A stretch of DNA of 64,000 nucleotides from Ardenticatenaceae bacterium (GCA_020634245.1 JACKCC010000019.1:78780-142779); one strand, 5' to 3'. Shown: positions 39,161 to 50,240, numbered from the stretch's first letter. Numbers and translations: made by a program. The notes: generated by a model not told the origin, from the letters alone.

Positions 39161-39748
39161 ATGGGGAAGCATACACGGGGCAGCATTGAGTTAGTTTGTG
39201 GCAGCATGTTTAGCGGCAAAACAGAAGAACTGATCCGCCGCATTCGTCGGGCCATCATTGCCAAGCAAAAAGTTCAGGCTTTCAAGCCGGCCATCGACAA
39301 TCGGTATGAAGTCGAAAAAATTACATCGCATAATGGGCTGCATTTTGAAGCGTTGCCCATCAATGCAGCCAAAGAAATTTTTGCCCACCTGGAAGAGGAC
39401 ACAACGGTTGTCGCCTTTGATGAAGTGCAATTTTTCGATCCCAACATCGTTGAAATCTGTGAAACACTGGCCGAGAAAGGCAAGCGTGTTATTTGCGCTG
39501 GGCTAGATATGGATTTTCGCGGTGTTCCTTTTGGTCTGATGCCAGAATTGATGGCCCGCGCCGAGCATGTGGACAAGCTTCATGCCATCTGTGTGAAATG
39601 CGGCGAGGAAGCCAGTCGTACGCAACGACTCATTGAAGGACAACCGGCCGCTTTTGATGATCCGGTTGTTTTGGTTGGAGCGGCTGAGGTGTACGAGGCC
39701 CGCTGTCGCCAATGCCACCAGGTTCTGCCTCCCCGAAACGGGAAATAA
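39161..39748 (+). CDS. tdk: Thymidine kinase (type II)
   Basis: A 195-residue salvage kinase. P-loop GSMFSGKTEEL near the N-terminus, catalytic FDEVQFFD (about 87-94), GLDMDFRGVPFG, and a zinc site made from CVKCGEE and the C-terminal CRQCH. RBS AGGGAGGTACT precedes the ATG. hpt follows 15 bases later, so nucleoside and purine-base salvage are co-expressed. Confidence 0.97.
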   Translation: MGKHTRGSIELVCGSMFSGKTEELIRRIRRAIIAKQKVQAFKPAIDNRYEVEKITSHNGLHFEALPINAAKEIFAHLEEDTTVVAFDEVQFFDPNIVEICETLAEKGKRVICAGLDMDFRGVPFGLMPELMARAEHVDKLHAICVKCGEEASRTQRLIEGQPAAFDDPVVLVGAAEVYEARCRQCHQVLPPRNGK

Positions 39749-39763
39749 TCGAGGTGTTTTGAG

Positions 39764-40324
39764 ATGGAAGATATTTACGCCAACGTCGATTATGCTTTGA
39801 TTGATGAAGACCGGCTCCAGGCACGCATTCAAGAAGTGGCCGATCAAATTACGGCCGACTACATGGGCAAAGACGATTTATTACTGATTTGTGTGCTGAA
39901 GGGCGGCTATATGTTTTTGGCCGATTTGAGCCGAGCCTTAAAACGGCCGCACACTATCGACTTCATGGGGGTTTCCAGCTACGGGTCGGGAACTCAAAGC
40001 AGTGGTGCCGTTCAGATTATCATGGACTTGAAACAGCCGATTAACGGCCGTAACGTCCTCATCGTCGAAGACATCATTGACAGCGGCCACACCCTGGATT
40101 ATATGCGGCGCACGCTGCTGGCCCGCAATCCGGCTTCACTGCGTATTTGCAGCCTGCTCAACAAACCATCCCGCCGTGAAGTGGATGTGGCGGTAGAATA
40201 CATCGGCTTCGACATCCCCGACGAATTTGTCGTTGGCTATGGGCTGGATTTTGACGAACTGTACCGCAATTTGCCTTTCATTGCTGTTTTGAAACCGGCA
40301 GTTTTTGCCCACCTGATGAGCTGA
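39764..40324 (+). CDS. hpt: Hypoxanthine phosphoribosyltransferase
   Basis: A 186-residue purine salvage enzyme. PRPP loop VLIVEDIIDSGHTLDYM (about 98-114), the LKGGYMFLADLSRAL motif and the C-terminal base-binding DEFVVGYGLDFDELYRNLPFIAVL are all canonical. RBS GAGGTG precedes the ATG. Second gene of the tdk-hpt unit. Confidence 0.96.
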   Translation: MEDIYANVDYALIDEDRLQARIQEVADQITADYMGKDDLLLICVLKGGYMFLADLSRALKRPHTIDFMGVSSYGSGTQSSGAVQIIMDLKQPINGRNVLIVEDIIDSGHTLDYMRRTLLARNPASLRICSLLNKPSRREVDVAVEYIGFDIPDEFVVGYGLDFDELYRNLPFIAVLKPAVFAHLMS

Positions 40325-40325
40325 A

Positions 40326-40392
40326 GCAGTGAACAGGTGAAGGGGTAAAAGGGTGAAAGGGTGACCTTGAACTTGCAAACTTGCTACTTTTA
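40326..40392. repeat. AGGGTGAA / CTTGCAAA repeat cassette
   Basis: GTGAAGGGGTAAAAGGGTGAAAGGGTG-type units about 8 bases long are followed by CTTGAACTTGCAAACTTGC units. Related AAGGGGTGAAGGGG sequence is found in frame within menF (54634-54668). Confidence 0.65.
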
Positions 40393-40394
40393 CC

Positions 40395-42015
40395 ATGAGT
40401 GATTTAGCAGCATACGCTGGACGTTGGGTGGCGCTGTCAGGGCAGGTAGTGGCCGGGGTGGGGTACACGGCCGAAGAAGCGCTGCAACTGGCCCGGCGCA
40501 ATCGGCCCAAGGAGCGGTTTACCCTGCAATTTGTAGAAGAAGCCAACGGGGAATCGTTGACGCTGTCGCCGCTGCTGGAACGGTTACGGCCGTTCCTGAT
40601 CCAACAAGATCGCCCGGTTTATCTAGTCGGCGGGGCCGTACGCGATGCTTTGCTGAACCGTGTCAGCCACGACCTCGATTTTGTCGTGCCTCACCGGGCC
40701 ATTCAAATGGCCTTCAAAACCGCCAACAGCCTGAGCGTACCGGCCTATGTCCTGGATCAGGAACGGGACACCGGTCGGGTGGTGCTGGCCGAAGAAGGAA
40801 CCACGCTGGATTTTGCCTGTTTTCGCGGCGTAAGCCTGGAAGCGGATTTACGCGACCGGGATTTTACGATTAACGCCATGGCGCTGCCGGCGACGGCCGT
40901 TACCCGCGCCAGCCTCATCGACCCCTGCAACGGGGCCGCCGATTTGCAAGCCAGACTCATCCGCCAAACTCACGACAAGCCATCGCCATGACCCGGCAGG
41001 ATGGCGCTGTGGCGCTGCGGCTGGCCATCAACCTGGATTTTGGGTTCTGGCCGATGAGACGATAACGGCTGCCCCGCCGCTGCCCTCTGCTGCCAAACGT
41101 AAGCCGATTGAACGGGTGCGGGATGAACGCCGTTGAAACTGCTGGAAACGGTTGCCCCCATCAAGCCATCCAACAAATGGCCGATTTGAACCTTTCGCTC
41201 GTCGCGTTCTGCCCGAACGCGGGCATTTTCAGCTGATAAATTAATTCGTTGCCGCACCACGAGCCGGTTTTACTCATACTAATCGGCGCTGAAGGTGCAA
41301 CCGAACGCTGCTGGACGGTGAACCCGGACGACGCTTTTCTGCGCCCAGCCGCCGCTGTACTGGCCGATTTTGCCCGCAATTGTAGGAGCATTTGGCGCGG
41401 ATTGATGGCGGCGACCCGTACCTGCTGCGATTAGGCGCAAGGCTTCTTCTACAGACGGGCAAAAGGAAACACAAACGGTGGAGGGTGACGCTCGCTTGGA
41501 GCAAGGTCGAAGTGGGCTGTATCTGGCTTCGGGCCACGACAAAGCCGGAGCTAAATCGCCGCCCGCCGCCTTGCGCCGCCTGACGATGAGCAATGAGGCC
41601 ATCAGCCACGTGCCAAAATCGTCGAGCGCCACATGCGCCGCTGCATCTGGTCAACGATGCATAAACTGCCCAGCCGACGGGCAATTTTTTCGCCATTTCC
41701 GCGACACACAGGAGGCTGACTGACATCTGTGTTTCGGTTAGACTTTGGCCGACCATCTGGCAAATTGACGGGCCGGGAGATGGGAAACAGTGGCAGAGCT
41801 TCGTTTGAGGTGGTGGCCATTTTGCTGCGCCACTTTTTTGAGCATTACGAAGAAACGATTGCCCCGCCCACCTTGGTCACCGGCCACGATTTAATGACGA
41901 CGTTTGCGATTGCGCCCGGTCCGGAAATCGGCCGGCTGCTGCGTCTATCCCAGCTTTCAGGCTGCCGGTGAAATCACCACCCGCAACGAAGCATTAGCCT
42001 TCGCCCGGCACAGCC
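40395..42015 (+). pseudogene. Poly(A) polymerase / CCA-adding enzyme family gene, broken by many indels after 40975
   Basis: The first 190 codons are clean: an N-terminal DUF5678-like segment (AAYAGRWVALSGQVVAGVGY) followed by the nucleotidyltransferase head with VYLVGGAVRDALL and HDLDFVV and RDRDFTINAMA. From about 40975 the frame breaks and homologous pieces continue in changing frames: KRKPIERVRDE near 41098, the HD-type region (SNEAISHV near 41590, RHFRDTQEAD near 41695) and FEHYEETIAPPTLVTGHDLMT near 41836. It ends near 42013. Several indels within about 1 kb fit either a decayed gene or sequence errors; the neighbouring genes show the same, so errors are likely. Confidence 0.75.
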
Positions 42016-42046
42016 GCCAGTAAATTCTGCCTTCTGATTTCTGCCC

Positions 42047-43075
42047 TTACAACGCCTCGCCACAAACTGGACAAACCGTGGCATCGGGGGAAACGGCCGT
42101 TTCACACACCGGACACACCAGTTCAAACTCAGCACCACATTGGGGACAAACCAAATCATCTTCACTTACAGCGGCCAGACAGGCCGGGCAAAGCAGCTGC
42201 TGGCAATGGGGACATTCGTCGCTGCCTTTGAAGCGATGGGCTGCCGTGGCAGGTAGGGCAGACAATCGACGACTGATAAAACCGCAAAGTGCAAGTTTTT
42301 TCATCAGCTTTCCAGGCTGATCTGGCGCCAGGCAAATGCGGAAACTACAAGCCGGAAGAAGCGCGATTGGCCGGATTTGAATCATACATTCGACATTGCC
42401 ACAATCTGCACCCAAGTCGTCACCGGCAACAAGGAATGGATGACGCGGCGGTGCTGCGTTGGTTGGTACGCGGCTGCCGCAGTCCGCAGTGTTCATACCG
42501 GGCAGTAAACTGGCATGGCACTGGCTGCAAAAAAGGCGGGGAACAGGGTGTTGCAGTTAAAGAAATGTCGGTTCCGGCTGTCAATTCAAAGTTGCAGGTA
42601 GACACCTGAAAAGAGCGGCGTGGTGCAGTGACAGATTTCATCGTCTTGCCAATCAATTGACGCGACTACAAAACGTTGCTGCACTTCCAGGTACGACTGC
42701 TCCGGACGTAAAAGTATCGTGCCGCAAACCGGTGCATTGCCGGTGTATGTTTCTTCCGCTTCGTTCAGGTTCGGACGGAGAAGCTGGACACTGAGCGGCG
42801 ACCGAGAGTCGCTTGCTGGCACGGCCGTTTTCAACCTCATCTTCCAACGCCGCCTGCAATGCGGGCAATTACCGCACGCGGACGATCCTCGTCACAAAGC
42901 GAGCAGAAAACGGCAACCCTGCGCCGCAGCGAGGGGCAAGAAACATCGTCAGCGCGATGGGGGCGCGGCAGGATGGGCGGTAATTTGCCTACATCATTTG
43001 GGGCACTGGCGGCGTCATGGGGAATAATGGCGTAAGCAGGTCGTGGGCAGCGAGTTAGTAGTGCGGGCATCAATT
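42047..43075 (-). pseudogene. Zinc-ribbon protein gene(s), frame-broken
   Basis: The readable C-terminus (42050-42230) has repeated CxxC pairs: ECPHCQQLLCPACL, LVCPQCGAEFELVCPVC and TVCPVCGEAL, a double zinc ribbon. Upstream to about 43075 short minus-strand frames hold further Cys pairs (VAVFCSLCDEDRPR) and PALQ-type ends, but no single frame persists. The original start and length cannot be given. Confidence 0.6.
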
Positions 43076-43100
43076 TATCCTTTTCGTTTGTAGCACGGAT

Positions 43101-43460
43101 TCAACCTGCCAAAGCGGGCACTACAAACCAAATTTTTGGTAATTTTACAACGGGGGCAGATCGTAGGTAACGCCGTTTCAATTCCCCGGGGCTTGTCTTC
43201 GCTAAAAATTCCGCAATAATCCGGACAATGGCAACGATTCCGATTATGGCAATCATCGCGCCGGTATCACAGGTAGCTAAATCCTTTGGCCAGACAACTC
43301 CTGTCAGTTTGGGGAGCCAGGACCACTGGTTAAAAAATAAAATCCGTAGAAAGTAGCGGTAAACAAAACCAATGAGTAAAGAATCCACGTTATCAACCCC
43401 CGATGATTCTCGAACTAACACGTACAGGGCAAGCGCTAATAAAAGTCTGGCCATAATCAA
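43101..43460 (-). CDS. Hypothetical small membrane protein, frame uncertain
   Basis: A 119-residue open frame with two likely membrane helices (MARLLLALALYVLV and AMIAIIGIVAIVRIIAEF). I recognise no family. It lies in the indel-rich block next to a zinc-ribbon remnant, so it may be one readable fragment of a longer protein in which zinc ribbons follow membrane helices. Confidence 0.4.
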   Translation of the reverse strand: MIMARLLLALALYVLVRESSGVDNVDSLLIGFVYRYFLRILFFNQWSWLPKLTGVVWPKDLATCDTGAMIAIIGIVAIVRIIAEFLAKTSPGELKRRYLRSAPVVKLPKIWFVVPALAG

Positions 43461-43599
43461 TCTCTGTCCAGGTTATAGCCGGCATGACACCGAAAATCAA
43501 AACTTTTCCAGCTCAACCTGCCAGATTGCTGCCAATGATCACACACGGCTGTACCCAGCAATGACCATGCCCAACAAAGGCTATGCGAAGTCGAATAAT

Positions 43600-44835
43600 C
43601 AATGTCTTACGCATTTCTCCCCATTTGCCAAAGGATCTATTCGATGCTCTAATTCATCGCGGGCCAAAGCCGCCGGCCTTGACTCCAACTTTGGGGACAA
43701 GGTCAATGCCTGCTCTGTCCAGCGAGGCGGCGACCAAATCCAGCTCGTGCTATCTTATATTACTGGCCAGTTCCACGGGCGCGGTGATGCACGTCAGCAG
43801 GGTAAGGCGATTTGCTGCCAGAGGGGAGACAGCTTCTGGTGATGACGGGCCGTTCCGCTTCAACAACCAGTCAATCTTCAAACAAAGCCTGATGGTACAA
43901 ATCAAGGGTAACTTTGGCGGCAAAGCGCAAATTTTGCTCCGATTATCGGGCCCGCGCTGCCTGCCATCGCCCAGGCTAACGGTCACTGATGGTCGCCGGC
44001 ATCCGGTTATCAGCAATCGGGCAACCTGAGTCGCCACGTCACCATGGAGAGCATGTCGATTTCGTTGTGGTAGAAGACGCGAGGGATAGCTATGGCCGTC
44101 ACCACTGCGTGCAAGAAGTCATAGATACAAACCGAATGAGAAACCGGCACGTTCCTGCGCTGTGCTGAAAGAGCTGTTTAATTACCCAGGAGCCACCGAG
44201 CCAAACTGCGCCTGCCACAGACGGCGCGATGGTTGCAGCAGGTCATCGTGGGCACGCTGCACCCGGCCTTAAGATCCGGTTCGGCGAGAGGTAGTGAGTG
44301 TCGAGGAGAGGTAAGTCGAAGGTGCTTAAGCCGTTAAACGGTCACCAGCCCGCTTTTTTCGGCTAGCAGTTCATCCAGCAGCAGCACGCCGGTTCTGTCG
44401 CCAAAATCGCAGGAAATATTGGCGGACGACCAGCGCCCTTCTCGAGGCGCCACGCCGACCATGAAGGCGATGAACCTGGCGCCGGCCAGGCCGGTTGTCT
44501 CGGTATCCAGGAAGAGGAAATCGCGGAAGCTTAGGTTAGGAGGCGGGTGTCTTGAGGTATACGGCCGTCCCCAATTTGGGCGCCAACAAATCAACAGCCC
44601 GATCCTGCCTATGTTTCAGTTGAGCTGATAAACTTTGGTCTAAAACGTAGCAGGCCAAATCGTTGGTCTTCAACCACCCAGCCCTGGTAGCAAAACATCC
44701 AAAGATTGAGGATTGACGATTGATGATTGACGATTGATACAGCCAATGACTCATCAGCAGCCGACAGCCGATCACGGTCAACCAGCGGCGCGGGCTTCAG
44801 ATTTCGTGTCTCTTTGTGTCATTATACCTAAACGC
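43600..44835 (-). pseudogene. YprB-type RNase H-like exonuclease gene, frame-broken
   Basis: Pieces of an RNase_H_2/YprB-like nuclease occur in order on the minus strand in different frames: N-terminal LDTETTGLAGARFIAFMVGV with DFGDRTGVLLLDELLAEKSG (44334-44540), RVFYHNEIDMLSMVT near 44045-44090, and a helical C-terminal part with APVELA near 43755. The first acidic pair DxE is in LDTETTG. Frames change at least every 250 bases. Same explanation as for its neighbours. Confidence 0.65.
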
Positions 44836-45029
44836 GGTGCGCAGCTTGTTCTGCCAATTTCGTCCATAAGCCAATTATCGTAGGGGAAACGGTGCGGCAT
44901 AACTTATAAAACTGACAGCCTCTTCCGCAGCACTGTCTCCTTGTGTTCTGGCGAGACGACCGTAGGTAAACGCCATTTGTTCTTCTTGGTACCGTCCTGT
45001 GGTCGTCCTGCCCTCGCATATTTATCTTT

Positions 45030-46931
45030 ACGTTATTTTGCCCAGTTTTGACTTCATCTACCGCCTCTGTTAACCAACCGGATGTCGTCGTCGCCTGTAG
45101 GTGCCATGCGGATGATACGGCGCATCACTTTGTAATACGTGTCTTGGGATGTCGTTAATTGAAACCAGATTTCTTTTAGGCGCTAACGGTTTGCCCATCT
45201 CGAGAAAGGACTTTAGCCCGCAGTTCGGCCTGCAGTTCGTCAGTTGGCTCGAAACCCGGAGCCAAACGGCAGAAACAGACGACCCGTTGCCTTGATGAGT
45301 GGGTACAATCAGATGGCAGCGGGCTTCTGGTCATTGCGGCGATTCACCAACACCACCTCCACCTGCCGGCTCCAACCGTTTGCTGCCACCTTGATCGTGT
45401 CGTCGGAGCGGGCCCAGAATGTACCGCCATCGTCATCGATGGTAAAAATCGCCATGCACCCAGACGTTCTCAAACAGCGACCAGTAGGGTGCTGTCCAGA
45501 TGAAGCGCTCATCTTAAAAGCTGCGCGTCATCCCAATCCAGGGAGCGCTGAATGACCAGTTCACCGACCTGATTGCGTACCGAGCTGCCACTCATCGACG
45601 ACGTCGGCAGACGCTGGGGCAGGCCGGAAAGCAGCCGAGCCTCTAGTGGCTGCGGATTGCCTGGGCGACAATCCTGCCAGAAATGGTGCCGCCGGAGTAG
45701 TTGATAACGGCCGTTTCGCCAACCACGTTAAACAGCCACAACCATGATCAGTTCCACTTGTCTGCCGGTCGAGGCAGTATTTGATGGACGACAAATCGTA
45801 AGCCTTTAACCGCGCTGCGCAAGAAACGAGGGCGCGGATGAGCGTTGGCGAGACACCCAACTGGCTGATTTTAAGCGTCGACCACCCGCTGCAGCCAGAT
45901 GGGACCGTGGGGATAATCGGGCGCACCATCAAATGAAGAAGGTCGCTCTAAGAGCAGCGCGCGCCGAAGACCAGCCAGGGTCCCATCATCCAGCCCATGT
46001 CGGTCATCCAATAGATACCGCCGCGCCTGTATCGTCGGTGCTGAAGGCTGGCGTCCTGTGCTGCCTTGATGGAAAGCCGCAGTGAGTGTGGACGGCGCTT
46101 TGCTTCTGCCGGTGGTGCTGGAGGTGTAGATGAGCATGTGATTAAATCTTCAGCGGTGGTCGCGGTTCGGCTTGGTTAATTGGTTGGAATGCGTCGGGTA
46201 CCAGTGGTCATTTGCCGTTCACGTTAACTCATTCCCCGCCCGCTGTAACACAATCACACGCTCCAACGTAGTACACCCCACCGCATCATCGGCTGCCGGT
46301 TGAGGGCACGATTTGCCGCGACGGAAAAACTATCGGCGGTGAATATGCCTTGGCCCCGGCATCGACCAATCGATTGAATCAAAAACTGCGCTATAGCTGG
46401 AAAAACAGCGGCAAAATCACGCCACCGATTTTGGCCGATGAAGCAAAAGTAAATAACAATCTCCGGCGTCGCGGCAGTGAAGGCTGATGTCAGCGTTTTG
46501 GCCAGGCCCAGGCTGCGCAGGGCGTTGGCGCATTGGTTGACCTGACGGTGGAGTTCGGCGTAGGTCAGGCTGCGGGTGTCACCTTCTTCGGATTCATAGA
46601 GAACGGCCGTTTCTCCCGCCGTTGCCTCATTTTCGGCCCACTTGTCCACGCAGTTAGTAACGATGTTTAATTGCCCACCGACACACCACTCCGGCCATTG
46701 AATGCCGTGCGACAAATCCACGACCTGGGAATACGGTTTTTGAAATTGAATATCGAGGAACTTGAAGACAGCATCGGTGAACCAAGCCACATCAGCTGTT
46801 GACCGATCCATCAACTCATCAAATGAGCCAATACCGTGTTGGTCCATAAACCGTTTCAAGTTGCTGTGTTCGACGTACTCCGGGGTCGGCTGCCAGACAA
46901 TCTCACCGCCAAAATCAAATTTTTCAGACAT
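45030..46931 (-). pseudogene. AMP-dependent acyl-CoA synthetase gene, frame-broken
   Basis: The N-terminal 140 or so codons are clean (46500-46931): MSEKFDFGGEIVWQPTPEYV onward to LTYAELHRQVNQCANALRSLGL, an acetyl/acetoacetyl-CoA-synthetase-like start with GGAGGG 4-9 bases upstream. Beyond about 46490 the family continues in shifting frames: TPEIVI, LIYTSSTTGR (the ATP-binding motif, near 46120), RPSSFDGAPDYPHGPIWLQR (45880-45940), LGVSPTLIRAL (45840-45870) and DDIRLVNR near 45075. Indels occur throughout. Substrate not assignable. Confidence 0.7.
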
Positions 46932-47159
46932 CGCAGCCCTCCGTAAAAAATAGTGTGAATCAGTATCAATTAAATGGTAATGCAAAGGGGCAGAGTTGCA
47001 AAGTGGCAGAGTGGTAAAGTCAGGGTAAAGTTGGGGCATGGAATCCTGGAAAACATTAAACCGACGAACAATACTCAATCACAGTAAATTTTGCGGGTGA
47101 ACTCAATAATCAGAAGCCTCCCCTGATGGTCAAACCACAAAGATTGGGTTCCGGCATTA

Positions 47160-47551
47160 TTGATTTTGCCATCGGTGGCCGCCGAGACGGTGATTGCCGT
47201 TTCCTCTGTTTGCAGGTCAACATGGAAAAATGATGGATCAACACTGCCCGGCGGCTATCTGGAACCCGGTGAAGACCCGTCGCTTCCGCCCAGCGAAATC
47301 AAGGAAGAGACCGTTGTGAAGCTGCTTAGAGTGATCGAATCAACAAGCCCGGTGGATGGTAACGTGGCGCAGGCACAGCCACTCTGTATCTGGCCCGTGG
47401 CACACCAGACGCTGAACGAGACGCCGATGATTTGAGAGCAAATTTTGCTTTTGCTGACCTGCAAAGAATGGAAGCCGCCCTGCGGGCTGGTGAGCGTTTG
47501 CTGCCGCCCTGGGTAACGGCTGCAGTTCTGACCCTGGCCCATCTGAAATAA
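47160..47551 (+). pseudogene. Nudix hydrolase gene, frame-broken
   Basis: LPGGYLEPGEDPS followed by EIKEET (47245-47320) is the Nudix box with one or more indels inside it. RVIESTSPVDGNVAQA follows, and the end AALRAGERLLPPWVT..LTLAHLK reads in another frame to a stop at 47549-47551. Start not determinable. It is the last damaged gene before the clean antiporter gene. Confidence 0.65.
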
Positions 47552-47697
47552 TTGACACCCGATACAAAGCAAATGTATAGTGTAGCCATACACAAATTTT
47601 ATGGGGAATTGGAGCGTAAGGGATAGTCAACCATCCCATAGGCGAGCAAACACATAATAGACACTCATACACCCCAATCCCTGCCTGACACAATGCC

Positions 47698-48966
47698 ATG
47701 TCGGACATATTGGGCATCCACTACGAGCCAAACGTCATCACCACCATCGGCTTAATCATTGCTGTGGTCTTCCTGGGCAGCAAACTATTTCAACGAGTTG
47801 GAATTCCCCAAGTCGTTGGCTTCATTGTGATTGGCGTACTTCTTGGCTCGTCCGGTTTTAATCTCGTCCCACAAGAACTGGCGGAAGAACTCACCTTCAT
47901 CAGCGAAATCGCCCTCGGTCTCATTGGCTTTGACATGGGCAGCCACCTCCTGATGGGCGAATTACGCCAACTAGGCCACAGCATCATCTTCATCCTCCTA
48001 TTCGAAGCACTGGGAACCTTTTTATTGGTAACGGCCGGCATTTATCTCATCACCCATGACTGGATAACTGCTTTAATTTTTGGCGCATTATCTTCCGCCA
48101 CTGCGCCGGCAGCCACCATCGACGTTTTGGCCGAGTATGACGCTAAAGGCCCCCTCACCACCAGCATGATCGCCGTCGTCGGCCTGGACGATGCCCTGGC
48201 ACTCTTATTATTCAGCATCGTTGCTTGCAGCGCCGAAACGATGTTTTCCCATTCGGCCACTCCTTCATTTGTGCAAATAATCGGTCTACCACTGGTCGAA
48301 ATCGGTGGATCCGTCGCCTTGGGAATCATCCTGGGGTTAGCTCTAAACAGCATTTTGCACCGCATGAAAAAATATCATGATGCCATGGCCATTTCCATTG
48401 GATTTGTCTTGCTATGTGTCGGTCTGGCACAAGCCTTAGGCAGTTCGCTGATTTTAGCCACAATGGTCATGGGCAGCGTCGTTGTCAACCGCCATTCCGA
48501 ACACAGCAAACACATCCGCTACACCATCGAACAGGCCGGCCCTGTCATCTACGTACTTTTTTTCGCGTTGGTCGGCGCTCGATTCAGAATCGATTTACTG
48601 CCCACAATGGGATTGTTGGGCATCGCTTATGTGCTGCTGCGCAGCATTGGCAAATTTACCGGAGCATGGACAGGAGCCATCGTAGGCAGTGCGGTTCCGG
48701 CCGTCCGCAACAATCTGGGACTGGGCCTGTTGTCACAAGCGGGTGTCGCCGTCGGTCTGGCCATTTCGGCCTCCTGCCGCTTCGCTGAACATGGCGAGGT
48801 CGGTGAACGATTAGGCCAGACGATCATTAATGTCATTACGGCAACCACCTTTATCGTTCAGATCATCGGCCCGATTGGCGTTAAATATGCGATTGGCCGG
48901 GCCGGTGAAATCGGCAAAGCCCGGTTAACCGAAGAAGCCTGGGCGTCGGAAGGTGCTCCCCAATAA
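47698..48966 (+). CDS. Cation:proton antiporter (CPA2/Kef-type)
   Basis: A 422-residue membrane transporter with about 12 helices of the CPA2 fold: GIPQVVGFIVIGVLLGSSGFNLV near the start, ALSSATAPAATIDVLAEYDAKGPLT (the conserved mid-helix break), GLDDALALLLFS with the acidic pair, and GLGLLSQAGVAVGLAIS near the end. It lacks the C-terminal nucleotide-binding RCK domain of KefB/KefC, so it is a short Kef/NapA-type Na+/H+ or K+/H+ exchanger. It is intact although it sits directly after the indel-rich block. Confidence 0.93.
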   Translation: MSDILGIHYEPNVITTIGLIIAVVFLGSKLFQRVGIPQVVGFIVIGVLLGSSGFNLVPQELAEELTFISEIALGLIGFDMGSHLLMGELRQLGHSIIFILLFEALGTFLLVTAGIYLITHDWITALIFGALSSATAPAATIDVLAEYDAKGPLTTSMIAVVGLDDALALLLFSIVACSAETMFSHSATPSFVQIIGLPLVEIGGSVALGIILGLALNSILHRMKKYHDAMAISIGFVLLCVGLAQALGSSLILATMVMGSVVVNRHSEHSKHIRYTIEQAGPVIYVLFFALVGARFRIDLLPTMGLLGIAYVLLRSIGKFTGAWTGAIVGSAVPAVRNNLGLGLLSQAGVAVGLAISASCRFAEHGEVGERLGQTIINVITATTFIVQIIGPIGVKYAIGRAGEIGKARLTEEAWASEGAPQ

Positions 48967-49076
48967 TGAAGTTTCATCGCCCGCGAACACTGAATGTTGT
49001 AAAAGAAAAATAACGCACAATTTGGTAAACTATTGACAGAATGACCTCCATTTCCTCGGTTTTGAAGGAGAAAAAT

Positions 49077-49136
49077 GTGACTTCACAAAACAAATGGGGC
49101 GGGTCAAGTGTACATTCAGAGGTGAAACATGCCTGA
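49077..49136 (+). CDS. Possible leader ORF before the AlkC-like gene
   Basis: GTG at 49077 with a strong AAGGAG 6-11 bases upstream opens a 19-residue frame that ends at TGA 49134-49136, inside the first codons of the next gene (ATG at 49129). The second gene's own site AGAGGTG is inside the small frame. This arrangement would couple their translation. Chance cannot be excluded. Confidence 0.35.
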   Translation: MTSQNKWGGSSVHSEVKHA

Positions 49137-50232
49137 ACCGTTGAAAAATATGTTCAACCCGCAGTCGGTGACGGCGCTGGGCGAGGCCATCCAGTCTAAT
49201 TATCCGGCTTTTGATTTGGCGGGATTCAAAACGGCCGTTTTCACCCCCAACTGGGAATCCCTCGAACTCAAACAGCGGATGCGCCACATCGCCACCAGCT
49301 TGCGCCCTTTCCTGCCCGCCGATTACGGCGAAGCGCTGGCCATCTTAAGCCAGGCGCTGCCCCTGCTGAACGAACAAAGCTTCGAGAAAATGGTCTTTCC
49401 CGATTTTGTGGAAGTGTTTGGATTGGATGATTACGAGACGTCGATTCCGGCTTTGGAATATTTCACCCAGTTTATGTCGGCGGAGTTTGCAATACGGCCG
49501 TTCATCCACCACTATCCCCAGCAAACCATGCAACAAATGCTGGCCTGGTCCCACCACGAACATTCCGGTGTACGCCGGCTGGCCAGCGAAGGCTGCCGCC
49601 CGCGCCTGCCCTGGGGCATGGGCCTGCCCGTCCTCAAAGCCGATCCATCACCCATTTTGCCCATTCTGGAACATCTCAAAAATGACAAATCGGAATCGGT
49701 GCGGCGCAGCGTGGCCAATAACCTCAACGACATCAGCAAAGACAACCCCGACCTGGTCATCGCCGTTTTGCAGCGCTGGCAGACCGACAACAACGACGAA
49801 ATCCGCCAGATTACCAGCCATGCCCTGCGCACGCTGATCAAACAAGGCCATCCGGCGGCATTGGAGATGCTCGGTTATCCCAGCGGCGCGGCAATCCAGA
49901 TTCGCAATTTTGTCATCGAACCGGAAATCATACCGTTCAACGGCAGCCTGACTTTCAGCTTTGAAATTGCGGCAGAAAGTAATCAACTGCAAGATTTGAT
50001 CATTGATTATGTCGTCCACCTGCTGCGGGCCAACGGCCAACAAACACCCAAAGTATTCAAGCTAGCCAAAAAGAGTATCCAGCCCGGCGAAACGTTGACT
50101 ATCCGCAAAAAACACGGCTTTGCCCCGGTCACGACCCGTACCTACTATCCCGGCGAACACGCCCTCGAACTGAAAATAAACGGGCAATTGTTTAACCGGA
50201 CACCTTTTATGTTGAGCGAAGAAACAGAGTAA
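49129..50232 (+). CDS. AlkC-like DNA alkylation repair protein
   Basis: A 367-residue protein: HEAT-like helical repeats (about 1-250) with GVRRLASEGCRPRLPWG and ESVRRSVANNLNDISKDNPDLV, then a C-terminal Ig-like beta domain (about 265-360, PFNGSLTFSFEIAAESNQLQDLIIDYVVH). This HEAT-plus-Ig order matches AlkC DNA glycosylases, which excise alkylated bases such as 3-methyladenine and N3-methylcytosine. It acts alone. Only general family knowledge supports the substrate. Confidence 0.87.
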   Translation: MPEPLKNMFNPQSVTALGEAIQSNYPAFDLAGFKTAVFTPNWESLELKQRMRHIATSLRPFLPADYGEALAILSQALPLLNEQSFEKMVFPDFVEVFGLDDYETSIPALEYFTQFMSAEFAIRPFIHHYPQQTMQQMLAWSHHEHSGVRRLASEGCRPRLPWGMGLPVLKADPSPILPILEHLKNDKSESVRRSVANNLNDISKDNPDLVIAVLQRWQTDNNDEIRQITSHALRTLIKQGHPAALEMLGYPSGAAIQIRNFVIEPEIIPFNGSLTFSFEIAAESNQLQDLIIDYVVHLLRANGQQTPKVFKLAKKSIQPGETLTIRKKHGFAPVTTRTYYPGEHALELKINGQLFNRTPFMLSEETE

Positions 50233-50240
50233 GAATGACA

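Noticed and set aside
49033..49038. TTGACA as a promoter -35 box for the AlkC-like gene
   Set aside because: No acceptable -10 box at the right distance.
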